A DNA stretch of 46,352 bases from Bacilli bacterium (GTDB lineage: Bacteria; Bacillota_I; Bacilli_A; ML615J-28; CAG-313): contig JAFTPH010000050.1 of assembly GCA_017463365.1 (NCBI GenBank), positions 1 to 46,352 of the forward strand. Direction: 5' to 3'. This document shows positions 15,898 to 25,386 of the stretch, one piece after another; position 1 is the stretch's first letter; every line of letters begins with the position of its first letter. The notes beneath the pieces are model-generated. The model made no database searches, was not told the DNA's origin, and saw only the letters and a program-made list of their open reading frames with translations. Both the position numbers and the translations under genes were made by a program.

Positions 15898-17836
15898 CTT
15901 CTACTAAATCCTCCAATACAAAATTATCATCAAATTCAAATACAACATTATTATCAATCCATTCACGACGAGGTTCTACATCATCTCCCATTAGAACACT
16001 TACACGATTATCAGCACTTCCATAATCGCCAATTCTAACCTGTACTAAAGTTCTTCTTGCAGGATCCATTGTAGTTTCCCACAATTGATCCGGATTCATT
16101 TCTCCTAGTCCTTTATAACGTTGGATTGTAACATTTTTTTGATTTGCGATCTTCGCACGTAATTCTTCATCACTCCAAGCATACTCAACAGTATTTTTAG
16201 TAGCAATCTTATATAGTGGTGGAGTCGCAATATAAATCTTACCTGCTTCAACAAGTTCAGTCATGTATCTGAAGAAGAAAGTAAGCAATAGAATTTGAAT
16301 ATGGGCACCATCGGTATCAGCATCGGTCATGATAATGATACGATTATAATTACATTTCGAAATATCGAAGTCTTGCCCAAATCCAGCTCCAATTGTTGAA
16401 ATCATTGTTAAAATTTCTTCATTTTTTAGAATTTCATCAATTTTTGCTTTTTCAGTATTAATAACCTTACCTCTTAAAGGTAAAATAGCTTGGAAAGTAC
16501 GATCACGCCCTTGTTTAGCAGAACCACCAGCTGAATCCCCTTCGACTAAGAATAGTTCATTAAGTTTAGGATTATTAACTTGAACTGGAGTAAGCTTACC
16601 TAAAAGGTTAGTTGGTTTAGATGTTTTTTGTTTAACCATACGAGCTTCATCACGTGCTTTTCTGGCAGCTTCTCTTGCTTTAGAGGCTTTTATAGCATTG
16701 TTAATTAAAATAGTTGAAATTTCACCTTTTTCAGCAAGGAAGAATTTAACTTTTTCAGTTATAACCATTTCAACAGCATTTCTTGCCTCAGTCGTTCCTA
16801 ATTTATTTTTTGTTTGTCCTTCGAATTGTAATAAATTTTCAGGAACACGAATAGAAAGAATAGCTGTTAAGCCTTCACGAATATCTGCCCCATCTAAGTT
16901 TGGATCTTTTTCTTTAAGAAGTCCAATCATTCTTGCATGTTCATTAAACGCTCTAGTTAATGCTGATCTAAACCCTGTTTCATGAGTTCCACCATCACGA
17001 GTACGAATATTGTTAACAAATGATAGTAAGTTTTCGTTATATGATTTGCTAGTATATTGCATAGAAGCTTCAATATAAATTCCACCATATTCTCCACTAA
17101 AGAAAGTAGGTTCATGAATTGCTTCTTTTCCAGTAGTTAAACTCTTAACAAATTCAACAATTCCATTTTCATAATGGAAGCTTTCAGCATTACCACTACG
17201 CATATCAATTAAATCAATTCTTAAGCCCTTAATTAGATATGCACTTTCTTTTAATCTAGTAGCAATTGTTTTATAATCAAATATTGTTGTTGAAAAAACT
17301 TTTTTGTCTGGTTTAAATTTAATAATTGAACCACTACGATTAGTTTTTCCTAACCATTTTACTTTTTCAATTGTTCTACCCCCATTTAAATAACGTTGAT
17401 AGAAAATTTTACCATCACGATGAATTGTAACTTCTAAATATTCACTTAAGGCATTTACAACGCTAGAACCTACCCCGTGTAAACCCCCAGAAACTTTATA
17501 AGCTCCATTACCATCGAATTTACCTCCGGCATGTAGCGTATTAAAAATTACTTGTGGAGTAGGAAGCCCATTGCTTTTGTGATTTCCAGTAGGGATACCA
17601 CGTCCATTATCGGCAATTTCAACACTATTATCTTGATGAATACGAACAACAATATGTGAACCATATCCAGCAAGAGTTTCATCAATTGCGTTATCCACAA
17701 TTTCCCATACTAAATGATGTAATCCACGTGAATCTGTTGATCCAATATACATCCCCGGTCTTTTACGTACCGCTTCTAGACCATCTAAGACTTGTATTGA
17801 CTCTTCATTGTATTGATTAGTAGTTGTTTTAGCCAT
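15887..17836 (-). CDS. parE: DNA topoisomerase IV subunit B
   Basis: The 649-residue protein has the GHKL ATPase domain (EIVDNAIDETLAGYG, DNGRGIP, GGLHGVGSSVVNAL), a transducer domain and the TOPRIM domain (LFLVEGDSAGGSAKQGRDR, IMTDADTDGAHI), ending with the typical QRYKGLGEMNPDQLW segment. ParE hydrolyses ATP to drive strand passage with ParC, the next gene, with which it overlaps by 11 nt. ATG 17836 is preceded by AAAGGAG. A near-consensus promoter lies 40-70 nt upstream, divergent from plsY. In Bacillus plsY also sits beside parE. Confidence 0.95.
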   Translation of the reverse strand: MAKTTTNQYNEESIQVLDGLEAVRKRPGMYIGSTDSRGLHHLVWEIVDNAIDETLAGYGSHIVVRIHQDNSVEIADNGRGIPTGNHKSNGLPTPQVIFNTLHAGGKFDGNGAYKVSGGLHGVGSSVVNALSEYLEVTIHRDGKIFYQRYLNGGRTIEKVKWLGKTNRSGSIIKFKPDKKVFSTTIFDYKTIATRLKESAYLIKGLRIDLIDMRSGNAESFHYENGIVEFVKSLTTGKEAIHEPTFFSGEYGGIYIEASMQYTSKSYNENLLSFVNNIRTRDGGTHETGFRSALTRAFNEHARMIGLLKEKDPNLDGADIREGLTAILSIRVPENLLQFEGQTKNKLGTTEARNAVEMVITEKVKFFLAEKGEISTILINNAIKASKAREAARKARDEARMVKQKTSKPTNLLGKLTPVQVNNPKLNELFLVEGDSAGGSAKQGRDRTFQAILPLRGKVINTEKAKIDEILKNEEILTMISTIGAGFGQDFDISKCNYNRIIIMTDADTDGAHIQILLLTFFFRYMTELVEAGKIYIATPPLYKIATKNTVEYAWSDEELRAKIANQKNVTIQRYKGLGEMNPDQLWETTMDPARRTLVQVRIGDYGSADNRVSVLMGDDVEPRREWIDNNVVFEFDDNFVLEDLVEDEQ

Positions 17837-17874
17837 AATTCTCTACTCCTTTTTTATTTTTTTCCTTTTTATTT

Positions 17875-17903
17875 ATTATAACATATTTGTTATTTTTTTG
17901 CAA
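17875..17903 (-). promoter_or_regulatory. Promoter of parE-parC
   Basis: TTGCAA (17903-17898), 17-bp spacer and TATAAT (17880-17875) with extended TG on the minus strand. Confidence 0.8.
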
Positions 17904-17956
17904 TAAATTTTATTCTTTTTTTATATTAATTTTTAAACATTTTAAAATCACTTTTA

Positions 17957-17985
17957 TAGCATTTTCAAAAGACTTGTGATATAAT
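17957..17985 (+). promoter_or_regulatory. Promoter of plsY
   Basis: An extended -10, TGATATAAT (17977-17985), is clear. The -35 at 17957-17962 (TAGCAT) is weak, as is common with extended -10 promoters. Confidence 0.68.
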
Positions 17986-18017
17986 ATTTCAGAAATTAAA
18001 AAAGGAGAGATTACCAA

Positions 18018-18653
18018 ATGGAAATCTTAGTAGAAATACTGTTATTAATCGCATCTTATTTGCTCGGTTCTGTCCCTAATGCCTTGATAATTAGCAAGGT
18101 GTGTAAAGGTATAGATATTCGTGAATATGGCAGCAAAAATATGGGCGCAACTAACGTTTTAAGAGTCTTAGGACTTAAATATGGACTAATTGTTTTTATC
18201 CTTGATGCCCTTAAAGCAAGTGTTATAATTATCTTATTCAAGGTAGGAATTTTTAGTTTAGACAAATACTGCCATTTTCCTTTGTTAACTTATGGTCTAA
18301 TGGCCGTAATTGGTCATCTATTTCCGATTTTCGCTAACTTCAAAGGTGGAAAAGGAGTTGCATGCTCAGCTGGTATAATTTGTAGCTATGCACCACTTAT
18401 TGCAATACCTACATTACTAGCATTTTTGATTACTGTACTAATTACTAAATATGTATCACTAAGTTCAATAATGGCTGTAACTACTGCTTTAGTATTTAGT
18501 TTTGTAACCCCACTTCTTATGCATCAACCATTTGATTGGATTTTAATAGGGGTAGTAATTATCATTTGGTTTGTTTTTATATTTACTCATAGAGAGAATA
18601 TTAAACGATTATTTAAAGGCGAAGAATCAAAAATTAATTTGAATAAGAAATAA
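18018..18653 (+). CDS. plsY: Acyl-phosphate:glycerol-3-phosphate acyltransferase PlsY
   Basis: The 211-residue polytopic membrane protein carries the three PlsY motifs: LLGSVPNALI near residue 16, GSKNMGATNVLRVLG near 39, and GHLFPIFANFKGGKGVA near 100. PlsY transfers an acyl group from acyl-phosphate to glycerol-3-phosphate, the first step of phosphatidic acid synthesis in most Gram-positives. GpsA, encoded in the window, makes its acceptor. ATG 18018 follows AAAGGAGAG. The gene is monocistronic and divergent from parE. Confidence 0.95.
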   Translation: MEILVEILLLIASYLLGSVPNALIISKVCKGIDIREYGSKNMGATNVLRVLGLKYGLIVFILDALKASVIIILFKVGIFSLDKYCHFPLLTYGLMAVIGHLFPIFANFKGGKGVACSAGIICSYAPLIAIPTLLAFLITVLITKYVSLSSIMAVTTALVFSFVTPLLMHQPFDWILIGVVIIIWFVFIFTHRENIKRLFKGEESKINLNKK

Positions 18654-18677
18654 AAAAGGAACTTTCGTTCCTTTTTT
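18652..18677 (+). terminator. Bidirectional terminator between plsY and hpt
   Basis: AAAAAAGGAAC/GTTCCTTTTTT is a perfect 11-bp stem with a TTTC loop. It overlaps the plsY stop on one strand and the hpt stop on the other and supplies a T-tract in both directions. Confidence 0.9.
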
Positions 18678-19218
18678 ATTTTGTATAAACTTCTGGTTTT
18701 AAAACTCCAACATATGGTAAATTACGATATTCTTCATTATAGTCAAGTCCGAAACCAACTACAAATTCATTAGGAATAACGAATCCTGTATATTTAGCTT
18801 CTAATGGAACTTTACGCATCGAAGGTTTATCTAATAAACAAGCAAGTTCGATTGATGCTGGTCCTTCTTTTTTAAGCTCTTCAACGACAGCACTTAAAGT
18901 ACGACCTGTGTCGATAATATCTTCAACAATAATAACATGTCGATCCTTTAAAGGAGTCGTAGGCATATAAGAAATATTTACAATTCCAGTTGACTGGGTC
19001 CCCGCATAACTAGATGCTTTGATAAAATCATATACCATTGGAATCGTCATTTGTTCACATAAATGAGCAAAAAATGAGACCGCGCCTTTTAATGGACAAA
19101 TCAATATCGGTTTCTTATCTTCATAATCTTCACTAATTTGTTTTGCTAAAACTTTACATCTTTGAACAATCGCTTCTTCACTTACTAAGATTTTTTCTAT
19201 ATCTAAATTAATATTCAT
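18676..19218 (-). CDS. hpt: Hypoxanthine phosphoribosyltransferase
   Basis: The 180-residue protein has the type I PRTase signature VIIVEDIIDTGRTLSAV (PRPP loop, with the paired acidic residues) and the ICPLKGAVSFFAHL segment. It salvages hypoxanthine/guanine to IMP/GMP. The start was set at ATG 19218, 6 nt after AGGTG; an in-frame GTG at 19227 directly abuts the upstream stop codon and has no ribosome site. It follows the FAD oxidoreductase gene in the same transcript, with no obvious functional link. Confidence 0.93.
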   Translation of the reverse strand: MNINLDIEKILVSEEAIVQRCKVLAKQISEDYEDKKPILICPLKGAVSFFAHLCEQMTIPMVYDFIKASSYAGTQSTGIVNISYMPTTPLKDRHVIIVEDIIDTGRTLSAVVEELKKEGPASIELACLLDKPSMRKVPLEAKYTGFVIPNEFVVGFGLDYNEEYRNLPYVGVLKPEVYTK

Positions 19219-19227
19219 TTTATTCAC

Positions 19228-20640
19228 CTATTTATTAATAATACTTCTTGCTATTTTTACACCATTCGCACCTGCCTGTGCAAGCCCTCTTGTAATCCCC
19301 GCTCCATCTCCACCTACATATAGGTTTTTAATTTGAGTTTCAAAATTGTTATCAACTAGAGGACGATCACTATAGAATTTTGCTTCTACCCCATAGAATA
19401 ATGTATGGTCGCTAGCAATACCAGGCGTAACATAATTTAAAGCTTCAACCATTTCAATTAATGATTTCATAACATTGTATGGTAACACTAATCCTAAATC
19501 ACCAGGAACCGCTTCTTTTAAAGTTGGTTTAACAAATCCTTCATCAATACGTTTTTGTGTAGATCTACGACCTTTTTTGATATCACCATATTTTTGAACA
19601 ATAACTCCACCATTACTTAATTTATTAGCCAAACTAGATACTTCTTCAGCAAATCCATTCGGATCTTTAAACGGTGTATCAAATTCTAATGATACAAGTA
19701 AAGCAAAGTTAGTATTTTTACTTCCTAAACGAATATCACTAAAAGCATGACCATTACATACCATTACTCCATGATGATTTTCTACCACCACATGTCCACT
19801 TGGATTTGAACAAAAAGTTCTTACAGTTGTTCCAACACTCGTGTTAAAAACAAATTTACCTTCATATAATGAACGATTAATTTCATCCATAATAATATTA
19901 TTCGTTTCAACACGAACACCAATATCCACTTTATTGTTTGTAAACGTAATATCATGTTTTGATAATGCATGAGTTAACCAATTAGATCCTGCACGACCAA
20001 CCCCAAGTAAAACATAATCAGCAAAAATTGTTTCATTCTTATTGGTAATAATTCCTTTAACTGTATTATCTTCCACAATAATATCGACAACGTCTGTTTC
20101 AAAAGCATAATCAATATGCCCTTTCATTTCTTCAAAAATATTTGTTAACACTTTTAAATTGTTTTCTGTTCCTAAATGACGTACTTTACTACGCAACAAT
20201 TTAAGTCCATGAGCCATTCCTAATTTTTCAAATTCATACACTTCTTTAGTATATGGATCAGTAAGTTCAGTTGGAGCACCATGTTTTAAATTAATTTCAT
20301 CAACATAATTAATCAAATCTAAAACTTCTTCCTCCGGTAGATAATCACCCATCCAACCACCGAACTCACTAGTAATGTTAAACTTACCATCTGAATAAGC
20401 TCCACATCCACCAAATCCACTTGTCATTGAACAACTTGGACTACATGCTGAATGACCATCTTTATTTTTTGGACATTGTTTAATTTTCTTTTCTAAAATT
20501 GGACATTTTCGGTTATAAATATCGTGTCCTTTATCAACTAATAAAACTTTTAAATTTGGAGCTTTAAGCATTAATTCATATGCTGAAAAAATCCCTGTTG
20601 GCCCTGCTCCTACTAATATTACATCATATTTTTGGTTCAT
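19228..20640 (-). CDS. FAD-dependent oxidoreductase of the COG2509 type
   Basis: The 470-residue protein opens with the dinucleotide-binding motif VGAGPTGIFSAYEL. It has a conserved Cys-rich stretch (KQCPKNKDGHSACSPSCSMTSGFGGCGAYSDGKF) and a C-terminal FAD motif (NLYVGGDGAGITRGLAQAGANGVKIARSI). These match the uncharacterised FAD-dependent dehydrogenase group COG2509, common in Bacillota; no substrate is known. ATG 20640 was chosen because GGAGGT lies 7 nt upstream; the upstream ATG at 20655 is part of that site. A TATAAT box is at 20668-20663. It is upstream of hpt in one operon. Confidence 0.82.
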   Translation of the reverse strand: MNQKYDVILVGAGPTGIFSAYELMLKAPNLKVLLVDKGHDIYNRKCPILEKKIKQCPKNKDGHSACSPSCSMTSGFGGCGAYSDGKFNITSEFGGWMGDYLPEEEVLDLINYVDEINLKHGAPTELTDPYTKEVYEFEKLGMAHGLKLLRSKVRHLGTENNLKVLTNIFEEMKGHIDYAFETDVVDIIVEDNTVKGIITNKNETIFADYVLLGVGRAGSNWLTHALSKHDITFTNNKVDIGVRVETNNIIMDEINRSLYEGKFVFNTSVGTTVRTFCSNPSGHVVVENHHGVMVCNGHAFSDIRLGSKNTNFALLVSLEFDTPFKDPNGFAEEVSSLANKLSNGGVIVQKYGDIKKGRRSTQKRIDEGFVKPTLKEAVPGDLGLVLPYNVMKSLIEMVEALNYVTPGIASDHTLFYGVEAKFYSDRPLVDNNFETQIKNLYVGGDGAGITRGLAQAGANGVKIARSIINK

Positions 20641-20662
20641 ATAACTAACCTCCATCTTTTTA

Positions 20663-20668
20663 ATTATA
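20663..20668 (-). promoter_or_regulatory. -10 box of the FAD oxidoreductase-hpt operon
   Basis: TATAAT preceded by TGT (extended -10) on the minus strand, directly after the yneF terminator. The -35 region (TTTCTT) is weak. Confidence 0.6.
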
Positions 20669-20679
20669 ACACAATTAAC

Positions 20680-20707
20680 TAAAAAAAGAAATCGAAATAG
20701 ATTTCTT
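20680..20707 (-). terminator. Intrinsic terminator of yneF
   Basis: On the minus strand AAGAAATC/GATTTCTT (20707-20686) is a perfect stem with a 6-nt loop and is followed by TTTTTAG. Confidence 0.8.
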
Positions 20708-20972
20708 ATTTTGTTTTTTTATCTTCTTTTTTGTTGTTTTTAGTTTTTTTAGGTGCTGGTTCTTTTATATTCATTGATTCCATTACACGATTAATATCTT
20801 TTTCAGAAGGTTTACGTCCCATTTGCATATACATAGTACGAATCATACTTCTTGTAACCGGTGGATTTTTTTCAAGTTCTCTTTGGAATAATTTTCTTGA
20901 TACAAAGAATCCAACTACTAATCCTACTAATAAAGCAACAACAATTAAAGTTATAGCTAAACCAAGTTTCAT
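20706..20972 (-). CDS. yneF: YneF family (UPF0154) small membrane protein
   Basis: The 88-residue protein has an N-terminal membrane helix (about residues 4-27) followed by the diagnostic KNPPVTRSMIRTMYMQMGRKPSEKDINRVMESM block, as in YneF/UPF0154. The C-terminus is a Lys-rich tail. The function of the family is unknown. It has its own promoter (TTGTAA-17-TATAAT) and terminator. ATG 20972 follows AAAGGAG. Confidence 0.9.
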   Translation of the reverse strand: MKLGLAITLIVVALLVGLVVGFFVSRKLFQRELEKNPPVTRSMIRTMYMQMGRKPSEKDINRVMESMNIKEPAPKKTKNNKKEDKKTK

Positions 20973-20999
20973 AATTAATACACTCCTTTTACCTCATAT

Positions 21000-21028
21000 A
21001 TTATATCTTAAATTTACTTTTTTTACAA
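21000..21028 (-). promoter_or_regulatory. Promoter of yneF
   Basis: TTGTAA (21028-21023), 17-bp spacer, TATAAT (21005-21000) on the minus strand. Confidence 0.75.
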
Positions 21029-21041
21029 GTTAAACATATTT

Positions 21042-21335
21042 TTATTTTTTCACTCCAATTACTTCATTAACAATTCCATTTTTTAGACGAGTTTTAAATA
21101 AAGTTATAAAACCATTATAACTGTCAAATTTATAGTTATCAATAATATCAAGCAGATATGTAAAACCAACTTCAATTAATTCATCAATATCATTATCAAC
21201 ATAAGCATATTTTTTTGAAACATTCAAAATGTATTCACCAAAATTATATTTTAATATTTTTATAAGACTTTCATCATGCGTATTTTTAATTTTTATAATC
21301 ACATCATACAATTCTTTTTCCGTTAATTTTATCAT
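21042..21335 (-). CDS. Small protein resembling only sigma-70 region 2
   Basis: The 97-residue product is recognisable only in its second half. Residues about 48-92 (DIDELIEVGFTYLLDIIDNYKFDSYNGFITLFKTRLKNGIV) follow the region 2 pattern DDLIQEGxxGLLxAIxxFD...FxTFAxxRIxxxI of sigma-70 factors. No region 4 helix-turn-helix is encoded in any frame before yneF, so it cannot be a full sigma factor. It might be a decayed sigma factor, a core-binding modulator or half of a split sigma. ATG 21335 has GAAAGG upstream. It lies divergent to the ferredoxin gene. Confidence 0.6.
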   Translation of the reverse strand: MIKLTEKELYDVIIKIKNTHDESLIKILKYNFGEYILNVSKKYAYVDNDIDELIEVGFTYLLDIIDNYKFDSYNGFITLFKTRLKNGIVNEVIGVKK

Positions 21336-21382
21336 ATTTTCATTACCTTTCCATTGTTTTATAAATTTAATTGACTAAATGC

Positions 21383-21411
21383 TTGAATTATTTTTATTTT
21401 TTATGTAAAAT
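21383..21411 (+). promoter_or_regulatory. Promoter of the ferredoxin gene
   Basis: TTGAAT (21383-21388), 17-bp spacer, TAAAAT (21406-21411), about 31 nt before the start codon. Confidence 0.6.
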
Positions 21412-21441
21412 ATTGTTATAACAATTGTAAGGAGGTCTACT

Positions 21442-21609
21442 ATGCCTAGAAAAATTACTGACAGTTGCATCGCTTGTGGTAGTTGCGCAGCATCTTGCCC
21501 AGTTGAATGCATTAAAGAAGGAGACATCTACGTTATTGATGCTGATGCATGTATCGATTGTGGTGCATGTGAAGGTAGTTGCCCAGTTGGTGCTATCGTA
21601 GAAGAATAG
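21442..21609 (+). CDS. 2[4Fe-4S] clostridial-type ferredoxin
   Basis: The 55-residue protein has two perfect cluster motifs, CIACGSCAASCP (residues 9-20) and CIDCGACEGSCP (about 38-49), with an extra Cys at residue 23. This is the size and layout of the soluble low-potential electron carrier of anaerobes. AAGGAGG lies 8 nt before ATG 21442. It is monocistronic with its own promoter and terminator. In anaerobes such ferredoxins carry electrons between pyruvate:ferredoxin oxidoreductase, hydrogenase and Rnf. Its closeness to an rnf operon whose RnfB lacks this very domain is noteworthy. Confidence 0.96.
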   Translation: MPRKITDSCIACGSCAASCPVECIKEGDIYVIDADACIDCGACEGSCPVGAIVEE

Positions 21610-21622
21610 TCTTTCTAAAGTT

Positions 21623-21650
21623 AAAAACACCTTTTTAAAAGGTGTTTTTT
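21623..21650 (+). terminator. Bidirectional terminator between ferredoxin and trmK
   Basis: AAAAACACCTT/AAGGTGTTTTT forms a long stem with a short T/A loop and T-tracts on both strands. It separates the convergent ferredoxin and trmK genes. Confidence 0.88.
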
Positions 21651-22294
21651 TATTTTAGAATTTCCATTATTTTAATTCTTTCTTTAATAAGCGCCTCATT
21701 TTCACTTGTTATCGCTAAAATATTATTTAACTCATCAAGACGTTTATTTAATTTTTTAATAAATAAATCTTCCTTCTTTGTTCTTAATATTGGACCGAAC
21801 ATAATATCTTCATAAGAATAGTTATTATCTGGCGATGGGTTTAAAATCATAATTTCATATATTTTTTTATTATCTTCAACTAACGTTTCATCGATTATTT
21901 TAAAATTATCCATAATCTCTGAACGAAGAAATTGAACTTTGGTATGAGCAACTAATATTATTTTTTTAAGTTTTAGAGCTTTACTTAAATTTTTCTTAAT
22001 AATTTGAGAAATTAGATCTCCACCCATACCACTAATTACTACAGTATCGATATTTTCATGTAAGCCATCTAATCCGTCACATAATGTATAAATAACATTT
22101 TCATGTTCATAATCTTTAAGGTTCCTTTTAGCTGTATCTAAAGGGCCTTTTTTATTATCAATATTTTGTAAAAAAGACACCCCTTTTTCAATACAACCAA
22201 GTCCTAAATATCCATGGTCACATCCAATATCTGCAACTTTATCATTAACATCAATAAATTCAAGAATTTTACTTATTCTTTTAGATAATTTCAT
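21650..22294 (-). CDS. trmK: tRNA (adenine(22)-N1)-methyltransferase TrmK
   Basis: The 214-residue protein has the SAM-binding motif VADIGCDHGYLGL (residues about 19-31), and VVISGMGGDLI (about 85-95), close to the AGMGG signature of TrmK/YqfN. The C-terminal half is a helical coiled region typical of the family. TrmK methylates A22 in tRNA. It starts 1 nt after the rpoD stop codon, and the dnaG-rpoD-trmK order is the one seen in Bacillus. Confidence 0.93.
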   Translation of the reverse strand: MKLSKRISKILEFIDVNDKVADIGCDHGYLGLGCIEKGVSFLQNIDNKKGPLDTAKRNLKDYEHENVIYTLCDGLDGLHENIDTVVISGMGGDLISQIIKKNLSKALKLKKIILVAHTKVQFLRSEIMDNFKIIDETLVEDNKKIYEIMILNPSPDNNYSYEDIMFGPILRTKKEDLFIKKLNKRLDELNNILAITSENEALIKERIKIMEILK

Positions 22295-22295
22295 A

Positions 22296-23555
22296 CTAAT
22301 GACGGTGTTGTTGAAGTCTCTTTAAACGGCTAGGATGACGAAGTCTACGAATCGCTTTTGCTTCAATTTGACGAATTCTTTCTCTTGTTACCCCAAATTC
22401 ACGTCCTACTTCTTCTAAAGTACGTGGATGATTGTCATCTAAACCATAACGAAGTCTAATTACTTTTTCTTCTCTAGGAGTTAATGTTTGAAGAACAGCT
22501 TCAATTTCTTCACGATAACTCTTAGTTTGGGTAAATTCAAGAGGATTTAAAGTTTCAGTATCAGCAATGAAATCTCCTAAATTAGAATCATCTTCTTCCC
22601 CAACGGTTGCGTCAAAAGAAATAGGTTCTTGGGCAATCTTTTGAATTTGTTGAACTTTATCAACTGAAATCTTCATTTCAGCAGCAATTTCCTCAGGAGT
22701 CGGTTCACGACGTTTTTCTTGTGTTAATTTACGAGTAATTCTCATTAATTTATTGATTGTTTCTACCATATGAACAGGAATACGAATTGTACGACCTTGG
22801 TCAGCGATTGCACGAGTGATTGATTGTCTAATCCACCAAGTAGCATATGTTGAAAATTTGAAACCTTTAGTTGGGTCAAATTTTAAAACAGCTTTCATTA
22901 ACCCCATATTACCTTCTTGAATTAAATCAAGGAATGGAAGTCCACGTCCTAAATAACGTTTCGCAATCGAAACTACTAAACGTAAGTTAGATTCAATTAA
23001 GATATCACGTGCTTGGTTACCCATTTCAATCTTTTCTCTTAACATTTCCATTTCTTCAGGATCAATTGGTTTATTTAGTTTTCTAAAAGTATCAATTTTT
23101 TCTTGACACACAAGTCCTTCTTGAACAGTTCTTGCGAACTCAGATTCTTGGTTAATTGTTAATAATTCAATTTGTCCAATATCTCTTAAATACATTTTAA
23201 CTGGATCATCAGCTTGATGATTAGTTGGCATGAAGTCTTCAAAATCAGCAACTTTAATTTCTGATTCAACAACTGCTGCTAATTCTTCTAATTCTTCATC
23301 GATTTCAGCTTCTTCTCCATCAGCGAATGCTTCGAAATCATCATCAACTTTTTCGATTAAAAGTTCTTCTTCACTTGGAGCTTCATCACTTTCTCTAGTT
23401 ATTTCGATATTTTCATTTTCTAAGTATCTAATAACTTCATCTAATACTTCTTCACTTGGATCTTTAAATACTTCAATGATTTTACTTAATGGAACATATT
23501 GTTTCTTTTCCGCAAATTCCTTAAGTATCGCTAATTCATCTTTATAATTATCCAT
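22296..23555 (-). CDS. rpoD: Primary RNA polymerase sigma factor (sigma A/RpoD)
   Basis: The 419-residue protein has an acidic N-terminus (about 55-95), region 1.2 ([16 protein letters not shown]), region 2 ([49 protein letters not shown]), region 3, and region 4 ([36 protein letters not shown]). It recognises the TTGACA/TATAAT promoters seen all over the window. Its ATG overlaps the dnaG stop by 1 nt (TAATG), so translation is coupled. Confidence 0.98.
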   Translation of the reverse strand: MDNYKDELAILKEFAEKKQYVPLSKIIEVFKDPSEEVLDEVIRYLENENIEITRESDEAPSEEELLIEKVDDDFEAFADGEEAEIDEELEELAAVVESEIKVADFEDFMPTNHQADDPVKMYLRDIGQIELLTINQESEFARTVQEGLVCQEKIDTFRKLNKPIDPEEMEMLREKIEMGNQARDILIESNLRLVVSIAKRYLGRGLPFLDLIQEGNMGLMKAVLKFDPTKGFKFSTYATWWIRQSITRAIADQGRTIRIPVHMVETINKLMRITRKLTQEKRREPTPEEIAAEMKISVDKVQQIQKIAQEPISFDATVGEEDDSNLGDFIADTETLNPLEFTQTKSYREEIEAVLQTLTPREEKVIRLRYGLDDNHPRTLEEVGREFGVTRERIRQIEAKAIRRLRHPSRLKRLQQHRH

Positions 23556-25318
23556 TACATATTCTCCTTTAATTTATGTTGTTTACGAACTACTTTAATC
23601 AAATCATCACACTTTTGATCATCTTTCAAAGCATTTTCGAAACATTCTTTTCGTTTCTCATTTTCCCAATATTCAACGATTGTATTTATACATTCACTAC
23701 ACGCATCCATATTGTTTTCATCAATTAAACGATTATTAATAATTTTCTCAAAACAATCATATGCTTCCGAATAACTTTCAAGTTTATCTTTAATCTTATC
23801 AATATCTATTGCACCTACTAAATCGTATTCAAAACTAATTTGATCAATAATTGTACAATACGGCATTGCGTCAGAAATATATTTATTTTCGGTTAATCGA
23901 TAATAATCTTTTAAAACATCTTTATTTTTTAGTGATGTCTTAATAATAACCTCTAAAGCTTTATAAATTTTTGGTTTTAAAGTTCTTTTCGGTTTATCAA
24001 CTTTAACCTTTTCTGGTTTAATATTATTTACAAATGGAGTAGCCTTACCAAAATCAGCAATTAAAGAATTAATATCACAATCAAGTTCGACACTCATCTT
24101 TTTTAAATAAAACTCAGATAAAGTCGTAGATTTGGCTTTTCTTAAAATATCAAAAACATTTTTTTTGAAACGTTCAACACTTTCAATATCTTCAATTACC
24201 AAATTATTTTTTGATAAATTATACAAATAATCATAAATATTTACTTTATGTTCTTGTAAATAATTTTTTAAAGCCTCTTTACCATATTTTTGTAAATATT
24301 CATCAGGATCAAGACCATCTGGTAAAAGAGCTGCATATGGTAAAACATTCATGCTGGAACATATTTCTGCTGCTTTTTTAGTTGCTGAAATACCAGCATC
24401 ATCACCATCAAAACATAAGACAATATTTTTAGTTAAATTTGTTAAACTCTTAATATGATTTTTTGTAAGAGCTGTACCCATAGTTGCAACAGCATTTGAT
24501 ATTTCAGCTTTTTCAGCCGCAATAACATCCATAAACCCTTCAAAAACATAAACTTCATCAAGTTTTTTAATAGATAAAGTAGCTTGATGATAGTTATATA
24601 ATATTTCACCTTTATGGAAAATATCATTTTCCTGTGAGTTTAAATATTTTGCATTTTTATCATTATCCAAATATATTCTTCCACTTAATCCAACTGTTTG
24701 TCCTTCATGGTTAGTTAGAGGAAAAATTATACGATTACGAAAAACATCATAATATTCTCCCTTATCATTTTCTCTTACTAAACCTAAATCGTTTTGTTCA
24801 ATAAAACCAACATTTTTTTCTAATAAAGCTTTATGTAAATAATCATAAGAACTTGGAGCTAGTCCAATTTGAAATTTATCAATAATCTCTTCAGTTATTC
24901 CTCTTAGTTCTAAATACGCTTTAGCTTTTAAGCCTTCAGCAGTATTATGAAGATAAAACTGATAAAAATTCTTTGCCTCATCCATTGCCAAATAATATTG
25001 TTTATTTTTTCGATATTCAGGAGTATCAAACTCTTCAACCTTAAGACCAACTTTTAAAGCAAGTTTATGAGCAGCCTCGTAATAAGCAATATTTTCATAT
25101 TTTTGAACAAAAGCAATTACATTACCGCTTGTCCCACAACTGAAACATTTAAAAAACTTCTTTTCTCTACTAACTGACATTGAAGGATTACTATCATTGT
25201 GGAACGGACATACTGCCCAGTAATTTTTACCTTTCGGAGTTAGGGGTAAATATGATCCAACAGTATCTACAATATCAACATTTTCAATAATTTGATTAAT
25301 AATATTTTGCGAAATCAT
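23555..25318 (-). CDS. dnaG: DNA primase
   Basis: The 587-residue protein has the N-terminal CHC2 zinc finger (Cys37, His40, Cys58, Cys61), the primase core, and a TOPRIM domain with the [16 protein letters not shown] and [10 protein letters not shown] motifs (about residues 255-315). A helicase-interacting C-terminal region follows. It makes RNA primers at the replication fork. It heads the dnaG-rpoD-trmK operon. ATG 25318 follows AAAGGAG, and TATAAT at 25345-25340 may be its -10, though no clear -35 is seen. Confidence 0.97.
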   Translation of the reverse strand: MISQNIINQIIENVDIVDTVGSYLPLTPKGKNYWAVCPFHNDSNPSMSVSREKKFFKCFSCGTSGNVIAFVQKYENIAYYEAAHKLALKVGLKVEEFDTPEYRKNKQYYLAMDEAKNFYQFYLHNTAEGLKAKAYLELRGITEEIIDKFQIGLAPSSYDYLHKALLEKNVGFIEQNDLGLVRENDKGEYYDVFRNRIIFPLTNHEGQTVGLSGRIYLDNDKNAKYLNSQENDIFHKGEILYNYHQATLSIKKLDEVYVFEGFMDVIAAEKAEISNAVATMGTALTKNHIKSLTNLTKNIVLCFDGDDAGISATKKAAEICSSMNVLPYAALLPDGLDPDEYLQKYGKEALKNYLQEHKVNIYDYLYNLSKNNLVIEDIESVERFKKNVFDILRKAKSTTLSEFYLKKMSVELDCDINSLIADFGKATPFVNNIKPEKVKVDKPKRTLKPKIYKALEVIIKTSLKNKDVLKDYYRLTENKYISDAMPYCTIIDQISFEYDLVGAIDIDKIKDKLESYSEAYDCFEKIINNRLIDENNMDACSECINTIVEYWENEKRKECFENALKDDQKCDDLIKVVRKQHKLKENM

Positions 25319-25386
25319 TTCTTTACTCCTTTCCTACATTATATATAATACGCAGAAGTGCGTTTTTTTACTCTTTTTTTCTTAAA

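Noticed and set aside
21394-21630. A 78-codon minus-strand frame opposite the ferredoxin
   Set aside because: It is the antisense shadow of the plus-strand ferredoxin, which has a strong ribosome site, promoter, terminator and two perfect cluster motifs.
23230-23547. Ser/Asn-rich 105-codon plus-strand frame
   Set aside because: Antisense of the acidic N-terminal part of rpoD; Glu/Asp codons give Ser-rich shadows on the other strand.
25350-25369. Hairpin ACGCA/TGCGT with T-tract reading on the plus strand
   Set aside because: Stem of only 5 bp and no plus-strand gene ends there; it lies in the glyS-dnaG gap and is probably incidental.
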